From GWC2-37-13 sp964564535 (GTDB lineage: Bacteria; Patescibacteriota; Microgenomatia; UBA1406; GWC2-37-13), in assembly GCA_964564535.1 (NCBI GenBank), contig CAZMBH010000008.1, forward strand, positions 1-29,559: 29,559 bases of DNA, read 5' to 3'. Below the pieces are notes generated by a model, which saw only the letters and a list, made by a program, of their open reading frames with translations, was not told the origin of the DNA and ran no database searches. Numbering within the stretch: the first letter of the stretch is position 1; every line of letters begins with the position of its first letter. Of this stretch, positions 1-6,288 are shown one piece after another. Made by a program: the position numbers and the translations under genes.

Positions 1-31
1 TATTTGAAACCGTATCTACTTTCGGGCTCAT

Positions 32-80
32 CTTGTATTGTACAAGACTGCCTCTTGACAAGTAGTAGTAGTAGTAGAAT
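32..80 (+). promoter_or_regulatory. Promoter with triplet-repeat spacer and upstream inverted repeat
   Basis: A consensus -35 TTGACA lies at 55-60 and a good -10 TAGAAT at 75-80. The bases between them are an uninterrupted AGT triplet tract, and the spacer is only 14 bases. Adding one triplet would give the optimal 17. Just upstream is the inverted repeat CTTGTA-TTG-TACAAG (32-46), a possible operator. It would drive the gene at 111. The boxes are read directly; promoter activity and repeat-length variation are inferred. Confidence 0.5.
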
Positions 81-110
81 GCCCCATAGTTATAACTTTT
101 TAAATAATTA

Positions 111-611
111 ATGACAGGACATAAGGAAGGATTAAGGGCAAAAGCAGCGATGGGAGTTGCCGCGCTCACTTTGTTTTTTGCTCAAATAGCTTGCGGGGGT
201 GCTCCAAAAATTGACCCTTGCGATGAAGCGTTTCAAGCGCTTACCACCGCATTTTCTGGAACAAGACCAGGTGTTGTTGGAGATGATGCTATTAATGTTT
301 GGCCAGCAGATCCTTCAGGAAGAGCGACCCACCCACGAATTCCAAATTGGCAAGGAAGGGAAAATGTTAGCTGGCGTGAAGTAGCATCATATATGAGATC
401 TAATTGTGATGGCCAATATGAGGTTAGGTCTCTTGCTACTGATCAAGATGAAAGATTTTATGATGATGGGGTAATCGTAAAAAAAAGATCACAACAAAAT
501 TTTACTTTACCTGAACAAAGCTTAAATTGGGTTAATGGTATGTTGGTAGCAACTGTGGCCGTATTAGGTATAAGCGCTTTGTTGGGAACAAAAAAATTAA
601 TCGCAGCTTAA
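111..611 (+). CDS. Hypothetical membrane-anchored exported protein
   Basis: This 166-residue protein belongs to no family I recognise. The N-terminus is basic (HKEGLRAK), followed by a hydrophobic run at about residues 13-28 that ends in IACGG. This resembles a signal or lipoprotein peptide, but the residue three before the cysteine is Gln, so the lipobox is poor. A polar domain of about 100 residues with two further cysteines follows. A second hydrophobic helix at about 143-158 is followed by GTKKLIAA, suggesting a C-terminal membrane anchor. Two anchors with an extracellular middle is the simplest topology. An in-frame ATG at codon 14 is an alternative start. There is no Shine-Dalgarno sequence. 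It sits alone behind the triplet-repeat promoter, with a broken gene downstream. A surface protein with variable expression is possible but unproven. Confidence 0.6.
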   Translation: MTGHKEGLRAKAAMGVAALTLFFAQIACGGAPKIDPCDEAFQALTTAFSGTRPGVVGDDAINVWPADPSGRATHPRIPNWQGRENVSWREVASYMRSNCDGQYEVRSLATDQDERFYDDGVIVKKRSQQNFTLPEQSLNWVNGMLVATVAVLGISALLGTKKLIAA

Positions 612-647
612 AATTTTTTGTATAGTATTAATTTTCAATAATTTTAT

Positions 648-1175
648 ATGGGGTTAGCAACTTCAGAATTACCGCAATCGGGTATTATCTCCTAAGCTTA
701 TTATCCAATTGCAAAGAAATATGCCCCAAAGGAATTTGATCTGATACAAAGCGTAAAGTCAGGAAAGGGAATTGAAGTATTTTCACGTTGCTTTGAACTT
801 TCCAGCCCAAAAATTGCAAAAGATTTGAGTCAAGAACTAAGGATGAATCTTAAAACGGTAAAAAGTGATCATCTTAATCCAGTTAAAAGTCATGTTTTCA
901 TGGAAGATCAAATCACACGATTGATAATCGATCCAGTTGCTATGCAATTTTTTCAAAATCTTCCTGAAGAAATAAGACAAAAATATTTTATTGGGACTAT
1001 GTTTATCGGAACAAGGGATGAATTGTTACAGATATTCCAAAACGCAGGAGTGAGACTGCATAATATATCTACGTATAATGATAAGGAATTATCTATGAGA
1101 AGAATTTACGGAGATAATGGAATAGTTACACTATTCAAAAACGATACCGAACAAAAAGACTTTTACGGATATTAA
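648..1175 (+). pseudogene. Hypothetical gene interrupted by in-frame TAA
   Basis: An ATG at 648 opens a frame reading MGLATSELPQSGIIS, then a TAA at 693-695. The same frame then stays open for 160 codons to the stop at 1173-1175. No ATG, GTG or TTG occurs in frame between the TAA and a TTG at 825. That late TTG would discard about 43 plausible residues (AYYPIAKKYAPKEFDLIQSV and onward). The simplest reading is a 176-codon gene with a nonsense mutation at codon 16. The product is soluble and mixed alpha/beta, and I do not recognise a family. Alternatives are a sequencing error, restart at TTG 825 giving a 116-residue protein, or read-through. TAA is used as a normal stop elsewhere in the window, so recoding is unlikely. 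Confidence 0.55.
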
Positions 1176-1191
1176 ACTTCAGATATGAATA

Positions 1192-1210
1192 CTCCATCAG
1201 GAGGTTTTTT
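1192..1210 (+). terminator. Weak intrinsic terminator
   Basis: A CTCC-atca-GGAG hairpin is followed by GTTTTTT, just after the broken gene. The stem is only four base pairs, so it is modest support for termination before the YkuK-like gene. Confidence 0.35.
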
Positions 1211-1237
1211 GATTTATTTGGTAAAATAATAACTATT

Positions 1238-1708
1238 ATGTTTCAAAGTCCGACTCATGGAGAAGTTGATCTGGAAAAATTGAGAAATATTGTATCTAGT
1301 TATATGGCTGATGATAAAAAAGCCAAATACGAAATAATCGTCGGTACCGATTCGCAAAAGATGGAAAGGGGAGGGTATGATTTTGTTTCTGCCCTCGTCA
1401 TTCACAGAATCGGTTTTGGAGGAATTTATTTTTGGAAAAGAGAAATAAATAATAAAAAAATGGCTTTAAAGGAAAGAATTTATAGAGAAGCAACCATGTC
1501 GCTGGAAACTTCAGAAAATTTTGTTGAACTATTTAAAACAAACGGGATCTCCAGATATGATATTCAAATTCACGTTGACATCGGTCCCAACGGAGAAACA
1601 AGAGATATGATCAATGAGATCAGCGGAATGATCCGGGGAAGCGGGTATGATGTGAAAATAAAACCTTATTCATATGGTGCGTCAAAAGTAGCTGACAGAT
1701 ATACTTAA
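1238..1708 (+). CDS. YkuK/DUF458-family RNase H-like protein
   Basis: At 156 residues this matches the length and pattern of the YkuK (DUF458) family, which has an RNase H-like fold; its cellular role is not established. The family signature is visible: IIVGTDSQ at about residues 33-40 (first beta strand with the acidic residue), VSALVIHR, and near the C-terminus the strand QIHVDIGPNGETRDMI, where the Asp is a candidate metal ligand, followed by GSGYDVKIKPYSYGASKVAD. The start ATG is preceded by an AT-rich stretch with no Shine-Dalgarno sequence. Its stop codon overlaps that of the convergent Lon-like gene by three bases (shared TTAA). A nuclease role is plausible from the fold, but I would call it a conserved protein of unknown function. 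Confidence 0.8.
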   Translation: MFQSPTHGEVDLEKLRNIVSSYMADDKKAKYEIIVGTDSQKMERGGYDFVSALVIHRIGFGGIYFWKREINNKKMALKERIYREATMSLETSENFVELFKTNGISRYDIQIHVDIGPNGETRDMINEISGMIRGSGYDVKIKPYSYGASKVADRYT

Positions 1709-2748
1709 AGATACTCTCTTACATTTGTGTCATTGATAATGAAGCTCGTTCCTTCGCCTTTGACAATTCTATAGGCAACTTTCCGGGCGATTCCCTCAAT
1801 CGTTCTTTCCAGACTTCTTATTCCTGAATCAAATCCCAAAGGTCTGGTGATCTTCATCCAAACAGAATCCTCAATTTTTATATTCTCCGGAGTCAGCCCA
1901 ACCTCTTTAATATAACGGGGGAAAACATAGTTTTTCGCGATGGAAATTTTTTCTTCATCCGTATAAGACGGCATTTGAATTACTTCCAACCGGTCCATAA
2001 CCGCCGTTGAAATATTATTGGTGTTATTTGCGGTGGCAATAAATAAAACCTGGGAAAGGTCAAAAGGAAAGTCAACAAAATAATCGGTGAAATTATTATT
2101 TTGTCCGGGATCAAGAAGTTCAATCAAGACACCCATGATGGCTGCTCGTGATTCCGGTGTGATCCTGTCCAGTTCATCAAGAAGGATAACAGGATTTTGA
2201 GTCCCAGCCCGTCTTAAAGCTCTCATAATCATTCCTGGTTCCGCCTCAGGAGAAGTCTTTGACTGACCGCGCAGATCAAGAGCAGAGGAAAGTCCTCCAA
2301 AAGGAATCCTCATAAATTTCCGGCCCAAAGCCTCGGCGACCGACTTGGCAAAGGTAGTTTTTCCGGTGCCGGCCAGTCCGACAAAAAATAAATTTGGAGC
2401 GTGATGAGTTTCCGGGGCTACCCCCTTTTTTTGTAAAATCAAAACAGAAATATATTCAATAATTCTTTCCTTAATTTTTATCAGACCAAAATGATTTGCC
2501 TCCAACACCTGCTTTGCATGATTAACATCCAATATATCATCGGTTTTTTTATTCCAGGGCAAATTAACGATCCAATCAATATATTTAGCTGTAATATCAA
2601 GCTGGGAAAGATTTCCTCCGTGTTTTAGGGTTAGATATATTCTTTGAATTTGCTCGGCGGCTTTATCATGGAGATTAGCAGGCAAATCAGCCGACTGCAA
2701 AAGGGTCTTCAATTTTTCTATTTCTGACAAGCTATTGGTTTCATCCAT
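1705..2748 (-). CDS. Lon-type AAA+ ATPase lacking the protease domain
   Basis: This is the ATPase core of Lon on its own. In the longest frame (from TTG 2793) a short helical region ending YIDWIVNLPWN corresponds to the segment preceding the Lon AAA+ module. Then come Walker A GLAGTGKTT (139-147), Walker B VILLDELD, sensor 1 IATANN, the second box MDRLEVI and sensor 2 GIRSLER. The protein stops right after the AAA+ lid. The large Lon N-domain and the Ser-Lys protease domain (over 200 residues) are absent, and no such sequence follows. It is therefore predicted to unfold or remodel proteins without degrading them. I use ATG 2748 (MDETNSLSE); a TTG at 2793 would add 15 residues. It is divergent from groESL and shares a 107-base intergenic region, which suggests a joint role in protein quality control. 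Confidence 0.85.
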   Translation of the reverse strand: MDETNSLSEIEKLKTLLQSADLPANLHDKAAEQIQRIYLTLKHGGNLSQLDITAKYIDWIVNLPWNKKTDDILDVNHAKQVLEANHFGLIKIKERIIEYISVLILQKKGVAPETHHAPNLFFVGLAGTGKTTFAKSVAEALGRKFMRIPFGGLSSALDLRGQSKTSPEAEPGMIMRALRRAGTQNPVILLDELDRITPESRAAIMGVLIELLDPGQNNNFTDYFVDFPFDLSQVLFIATANNTNNISTAVMDRLEVIQMPSYTDEEKISIAKNYVFPRYIKEVGLTPENIKIEDSVWMKITRPLGFDSGIRSLERTIEGIARKVAYRIVKGEGTSFIINDTNVREYL

Positions 2749-2786
2749 ATTGTTAGCAGACTGTTTCGTCGTTTGATAAAATCCCC

Positions 2787-2815
2787 TTGACAACGAAAAT
2801 TTTTTGGGGTATATT
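2787..2815 (+). promoter_or_regulatory. groESL promoter
   Basis: TTGACA (2787-2792), 17-base spacer, TATATT (2810-2815), placing transcription start near 2822 and leaving a leader of about 33 bases before groES. I see no CIRCE element (TTAGCACTC-N9-GAGTGCTAA), so HrcA control is not indicated. A TATAAT on the opposite strand (2829-2834) could serve the divergent Lon-like gene, but its best -35 is 21 bases away. Confidence 0.75.
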
Positions 2816-2854
2816 TCATCATATAAAAATTATAAGTTAATTACAATTTTAAAT

Positions 2855-3181
2855 ATGTCAAAAACAAAAGGTAACATTAAACCTCTTTTTGATTACGTGT
2901 TAATTAAACCAGTTGAAGGTGAATCGAAGACCGCTTCAGGAATCGTCCTTCCCGACAGCGTTGACAAAAAATCTCAAGTAGGAGAAGTAATGGCGGTTGG
3001 TCCTGGACAGGATTGTTGTGGTGAAAAATGCTGTGGTGAAGAAAAAGATAAATGCGGAGGCATCGTTGTTAAGGTCGGACAGAAAGTCCTATATAAAAAA
3101 TGGGGCGGAAATGAAGTTAAAGTCGGTAATGAAGAATGGTTGTTACTTGAACAGAAAGACGTTATGGCGATTGTTGAATAA
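2855..3181 (+). CDS. groES: Co-chaperonin GroES with cysteine-rich insertion
   Basis: GroES forms the heptameric lid of the GroEL cage. This 108-residue protein has the family framework: IKPLFDYVLIKPVE, the mobile-loop segment KTASGIVLPDS, GEVMAVGPG, then VKVGQKVLYKKWGG and the C-terminal DVMAIVE. The start is ATG 2855 (MSKTKGNIKPLFD). A TTG further upstream at 2804 lies inside the promoter and is rejected. The roof-hairpin segment is replaced by a cysteine-rich stretch with C54, C55, C59, C60 and C67 (pattern CC-x3-CC-x6-C). Ordinary GroES has no such cluster, so metal binding or a redox switch is possible. It is followed after 37 bases by groEL. Confidence 0.97.
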   Translation: MSKTKGNIKPLFDYVLIKPVEGESKTASGIVLPDSVDKKSQVGEVMAVGPGQDCCGEKCCGEEKDKCGGIVVKVGQKVLYKKWGGNEVKVGNEEWLLLEQKDVMAIVE

Positions 3182-3194
3182 AATTATAAATTAA

Positions 3195-3210
3195 TCCGCC
3201 AGCTGGCGGA
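3195..3210. repeat. Perfect 16-bp palindrome before groEL
   Basis: TCCGCCAGCTGGCGGA is a perfect palindrome located 8 bases before the groEL ATG, where a ribosome binding site would be. It is GC-rich compared with its surroundings. As RNA it could be a small hairpin, a processing site between groES and groEL, or a copy of a dispersed palindromic repeat. Confidence 0.75.
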
Positions 3211-3218
3211 AAATAAAT

Positions 3219-4889
3219 ATGGCAAAACAGATAATTTACGGAGCTGAAGCTCGCAAAAAACTTCTTGATGGTGTTGATAAATTATGTAAGGCAGTGGCAA
3301 CAACCTTAGGTCCAAAGGGACGGAATGTTGGATTAGAGCGCAAATGGGGTGGACCGAGCGTTATTCATGATGGAGTTTCCGTTGCTAAAGAAATTGAATT
3401 GGAAGATGCATTTGAAAATATGGGGGCGCAATTGGTCAAAGAAGCTGCTTCAAAGACAGCCGATATTGCCGGAGACGGAACCACAACCGCAACAATTTTG
3501 GCTAGTACAATTGTCTCTCAAGGAATAAAGATGATTACCGCCGGATCAAATCCGATGGTGATGAGAACAGGACTGATGAAAGGTTCAACCTATGTAGTTT
3601 CCGAATTAAGAAAAATGGCTAAGACCATTACATTAAAAGATGCTGCCAACGTTGCCACAATTTCTGCCGGAGATGCTTATTTAGGTAATCTAATCGCCGA
3701 TGCTCTAAAACGGGTCGGTGGAAAAGATGGAGTTGTTACCGTTGAAGAAGGAAAAAGTTTAGAGACAACCGTCGATCATAAAGAAGGAATGCAGTTTGAC
3801 CGGGGTTTTGCCTCTCCTTATTTTGCTACCGACGCTGACAAAATGGTCGCTGAAATCGATGATGCCTATATTTTGATTACAGATAAAAAGATCACCGCGG
3901 TATCAGACTTACTTCCATTTTTGGAAAAGTTTGTTAAGGTTTCTAAAAATTTAGTGATAATCGCCGAAGAGATTGAAGGTGAAGCTTTGGCAACACTAGT
4001 AGTCAACAAACTTCGAGGAACATTTAACGCTTTAGTCGTTAAAGCTCCAGGATTTGGCGACCGCCGGAAAGAGATGTTGGAAGACATTGCTATTTTAACC
4101 GGAGGAACCGTCATTTCCGAAGATTTAGGAAAAAAATTGGAAAACATTGAAGTTGCCGACTGCGGCCGAGCTGATAAAGTAAAATCAGACAAAGAAAACA
4201 CATCAATTATCGGCGGCAAAGGTGATAAGAAATTAATCAATGCCAGAGTTGAAAAAATTAAAAGAGAATTACAAGAATCAACCTCTGACTTTGATAAAGA
4301 AAAATTTCAGGAAAGACTCGCGAAGCTTTCCGGTGGAGTTGCCGTCATTAATGTCGGAGCTGCAACCGAAGTTGAGTTAAAAGATAAAAAAGAAAGAGTG
4401 ATTGATGCAGTTGCCGCAACAAAAGCAGCTCTTGAAGAGGGAATAGTTCCAGGTGGAGCTGTTGCTCTTCTTGATATTAGTCAAAAAATGGACTCAAAAG
4501 AACTGGAAAAATCAGGAGCCAGTCGAGATGAAGTAATCGGTTTTGAATTAGTTAAAAGTGCAATTGAATCACCATTCACAAAGTTAATGGAAAACGGTGG
4601 GTTGAATCCAGGCGAATTAATTGCCAAAGCCCGATCAGCCAGTGCCAAGGGACAAGGTTTTGATATTCTGAAAACCGAGTCAACCGCAACAGCTGAAACG
4701 ATTGACATGATCAAAGCTGGTATTATCGATCCATTAAAAGTGGTTCGAACTGCTGTTGAAAACGCAGTTTCGGTCGCCACAATGGTATTGACAACCGAAG
4801 CATTGGTTGCCGATTTACCGGAAAAGAATCCTCCAGCCGCTCCAATGGGAGGCGGGGGAATGCCGGGGATGGGCGGAATGGGATATTAA
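3219..4889 (+). CDS. groEL: Chaperonin GroEL
   Basis: This is a full-length 60-kDa chaperonin of 556 residues. The ATP-binding region TTLGPKGRNV, the catalytic block DGTTTATILA, the apical-domain segments (KISAVSDLLP-like KITAVSDLLP, VVKAPGFGDRRK), the equatorial GIVPGGAVALL and the C-terminal Gly-Met-rich tail (GGGGMPGMGGMGY) are all present. It assembles into double heptameric rings and folds cytoplasmic proteins together with GroES. It is second in the groES-groEL operon, whose promoter lies at 2787-2815, and an intrinsic terminator follows at 4932-4960. The start MAKQIIYG is the conserved one. No Shine-Dalgarno sequence is visible; a 16-bp palindrome occupies that place. There is no sign of truncation or unusual active-site residues. 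Confidence 0.98.
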   Translation: MAKQIIYGAEARKKLLDGVDKLCKAVATTLGPKGRNVGLERKWGGPSVIHDGVSVAKEIELEDAFENMGAQLVKEAASKTADIAGDGTTTATILASTIVSQGIKMITAGSNPMVMRTGLMKGSTYVVSELRKMAKTITLKDAANVATISAGDAYLGNLIADALKRVGGKDGVVTVEEGKSLETTVDHKEGMQFDRGFASPYFATDADKMVAEIDDAYILITDKKITAVSDLLPFLEKFVKVSKNLVIIAEEIEGEALATLVVNKLRGTFNALVVKAPGFGDRRKEMLEDIAILTGGTVISEDLGKKLENIEVADCGRADKVKSDKENTSIIGGKGDKKLINARVEKIKRELQESTSDFDKEKFQERLAKLSGGVAVINVGAATEVELKDKKERVIDAVAATKAALEEGIVPGGAVALLDISQKMDSKELEKSGASRDEVIGFELVKSAIESPFTKLMENGGLNPGELIAKARSASAKGQGFDILKTESTATAETIDMIKAGIIDPLKVVRTAVENAVSVATMVLTTEALVADLPEKNPPAAPMGGGGMPGMGGMGY

Positions 4890-4931
4890 GTTAAGAATTA
4901 AGAGTGAGAAATTAAGAATTAAAAATTCTTT

Positions 4932-4960
4932 AAAAAGGCCCTGCGAAAGCGGGGCTTTTT
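4932..4960 (+). terminator. Intrinsic terminator of groESL
   Basis: AAAAAG-(G)-CCCTGC-GAAA-GCGGGG-CTTTTT forms a stable hairpin with a GAAA tetraloop, one bulged G and one G-U pair. The A-run and T-run flanks make it usable in both directions. Confidence 0.85.
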
Positions 4961-4967
4961 GCTAACT

Positions 4968-5006
4968 ATAGTATGTAGAACTTTCATTTACAAGTTCATA
5001 TACTAT
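4968..5006 (+). promoter_or_regulatory. Inverted-repeat operator and promoter of the controller gene
   Basis: ATAGTAT-GTA-GAACTT on the left is mirrored by AAGTTC-AT-ATACTAT on the right, separated by 8 bases (4984-4991). The arms are 16 and 15 bases and differ only in the 2-3 bases inside them. A -10 TATACT (4999-5004) lies in the right arm; the -35 region (4976-4981, TAGAAC) is poor and lies in the left arm. This arrangement fits the C-box operators through which restriction-modification controller proteins first activate and then repress their own operon. Binding by the protein encoded at 5026 is inferred. Confidence 0.6.
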
Positions 5007-5025
5007 TGCTAGATTAAGCCAAAAT

Positions 5026-5235
5026 ATGAGTAAATTAATTCTTAATGAGTTTGGTAATAGGGTTCGAAAAGAAAGATTAAAACAAAATCTTTCTCAAGAA
5101 GAACTTGGTTCAAAAGCTGGACTTCATAGGACGTATATAGGGATGATTGAAAGAGCTGAAAAAAATATTACTCTTGAAAATATTGAAAAAATTGCAAAAG
5201 CCTTGAAAATTAGTATTAGTAATTTATTTAAGTAA
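5026..5235 (+). CDS. Xre-type controller (C) protein of the R-M system
   Basis: This 69-residue single-domain helix-turn-helix protein resembles the controller proteins of type II restriction-modification systems. The HTH runs from FGNRVRKERLKQNLSQEEL through the recognition helix (HRTYIGMIERAEKNITLENI) to the last helices ALKISISNLFK. The HRTYIGMIER motif is typical of C proteins. Such proteins are dimers that bind a C-box upstream of their own gene and delay expression of the endonuclease until host DNA is methylated. The endonuclease gene starts 8 bases after its stop, so the two are co-transcribed. The large inverted repeat at 4968-5006 is the obvious binding site. Generic Xre regulators have the same fold, so the controller assignment depends on context. 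Confidence 0.85.
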   Translation: MSKLILNEFGNRVRKERLKQNLSQEELGSKAGLHRTYIGMIERAEKNITLENIEKIAKALKISISNLFK

Positions 5236-5243
5236 TAAAAATT

Positions 5244-6287
5244 ATGAAATATATTCTTACAAGAAAGGATTTTGATATAGCATTTGATTTTGCACTAAGA
5301 TATCATCTTGATCCAAAAAAATCACAAGCTTCTAGAACCTCAGGCGCTTCGAGAGGTCTGGGAGGAGTTTTGGATAGTTTTATGCTTGGAAAATTAGTCG
5401 AACTAGGGGTTTCAAATGTATTAAAATCGCTTAATTCTAAAAAAGATTACAAATTGGATTTTGATATAAAACAAAATAATGAGGTAATAAATGAACCAGA
5501 TATAGTAAAAGTTATTGAAAATAAAAAAGAAAGACTACCCAAATGTTTTCTCGAAATTAAAAATATTTCTAAAACCGATAGATGGATCGGTTTAACTCTA
5601 GAGCAATTTGAAACTTCTAAGAAATCATCAAAAGTAGAAAATATGTTCATAATTGGTGCTTATATCGATAATAATAATAAAGGAAATTTTAAAGAAAAAG
5701 ATTTATTGGGAATATATTTAAAAGATAAATTTAAGTCCTCTGTTTTTAATAGCTTTACAAACATTAATAATATTCAGGTAGTCATTGAGTATGTATTGTC
5801 TGGTGTGGAATTACAAAAATTTGGTCATAATTTTGAAAAAGGTTTCTTTACTTATGAAACAGAAATATTTGAATTAGTTGGAAAATCAACAGAATCCTCG
5901 ATTCTAAATGGTAAGATCAAAAAGATAGGAGAATTTTCTAATAATGTTCTTGATCATTATATCGTCAATAAAAAGTATCCAGATCCAACCTTTATGGGCA
6001 ATTTTACTTTTAAAGGAAAAATTGAATTGTATGAAAAAAAGAACCTTAAAAGTTTAAAAAGATATATTCGTTGTATGACTGATATTGAAGTTATTAATAA
6101 AACTCTTGGCTCGTTTAAATTATTGAAGGACAAAATTTATCTTTTTAATTTAAGTACGGTTGGTCGTAATCCTGCCTTAAATAGAAATAATATTTGGATA
6201 GCAAAACGAAGCATTCCTTATCTTTACGATAAAAAAATGATTTTATCGTCAGAAAAAAATCTAAGAAAAATTGCAGAAACAATATGA
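5244..6287 (+). CDS. Type II restriction endonuclease, PD-(D/E)XK type
   Basis: This 347-residue protein is very likely the endonuclease partner of the adjacent methyltransferase. A PD-(D/E)XK catalytic core is visible: PD at residues 85-86 (NEPDIVKV) and E104-I-K106 (CFLEIKNIS), giving the order D-X17-E-X-K. Before it is a Gly/Ser-rich stretch, SGASRGLGGVLDSFMLGKL (about 33-51), then a helix. The C-terminal 200 residues, including PDPTFMGNFTFKGKIELYE, presumably form the recognition and dimer parts. I cannot name the target sequence or the family. It follows the controller gene by 8 bases. Its TGA stop at 6285-6287 is one base from the end of the convergent LexA-methyltransferase gene, so the transcripts must collide or overlap. 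AT content is higher than in groEL, consistent with a transferred island. Confidence 0.8.
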   Translation: MKYILTRKDFDIAFDFALRYHLDPKKSQASRTSGASRGLGGVLDSFMLGKLVELGVSNVLKSLNSKKDYKLDFDIKQNNEVINEPDIVKVIENKKERLPKCFLEIKNISKTDRWIGLTLEQFETSKKSSKVENMFIIGAYIDNNNKGNFKEKDLLGIYLKDKFKSSVFNSFTNINNIQVVIEYVLSGVELQKFGHNFEKGFFTYETEIFELVGKSTESSILNGKIKKIGEFSNNVLDHYIVNKKYPDPTFMGNFTFKGKIELYEKKNLKSLKRYIRCMTDIEVINKTLGSFKLLKDKIYLFNLSTVGRNPALNRNNIWIAKRSIPYLYDKKMILSSEKNLRKIAETI

Positions 6288-6288
6288 T

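Noticed and set aside
2804..2854. GroES starting at TTG 2804
   Set aside because: That codon lies inside the -35/-10 region, and the conserved GroES N-terminus begins at ATG 2855.
2787..2854. CIRCE/HrcA operator before groESL
   Set aside because: No TTAGCACTC or GAGTGCTAA half-site is present.
3866..4780. Long minus-strand frames inside groEL
   Set aside because: They are shadows of the groEL codon pattern with no signals of their own.
4968..5006. Gram-positive SOS box (GAAC-N4-GTTC) before the controller gene
   Set aside because: GAAC and GTTC are present in the inverted repeat, but 12 bases lie between them rather than 4, so a C-box-like operator fits better.
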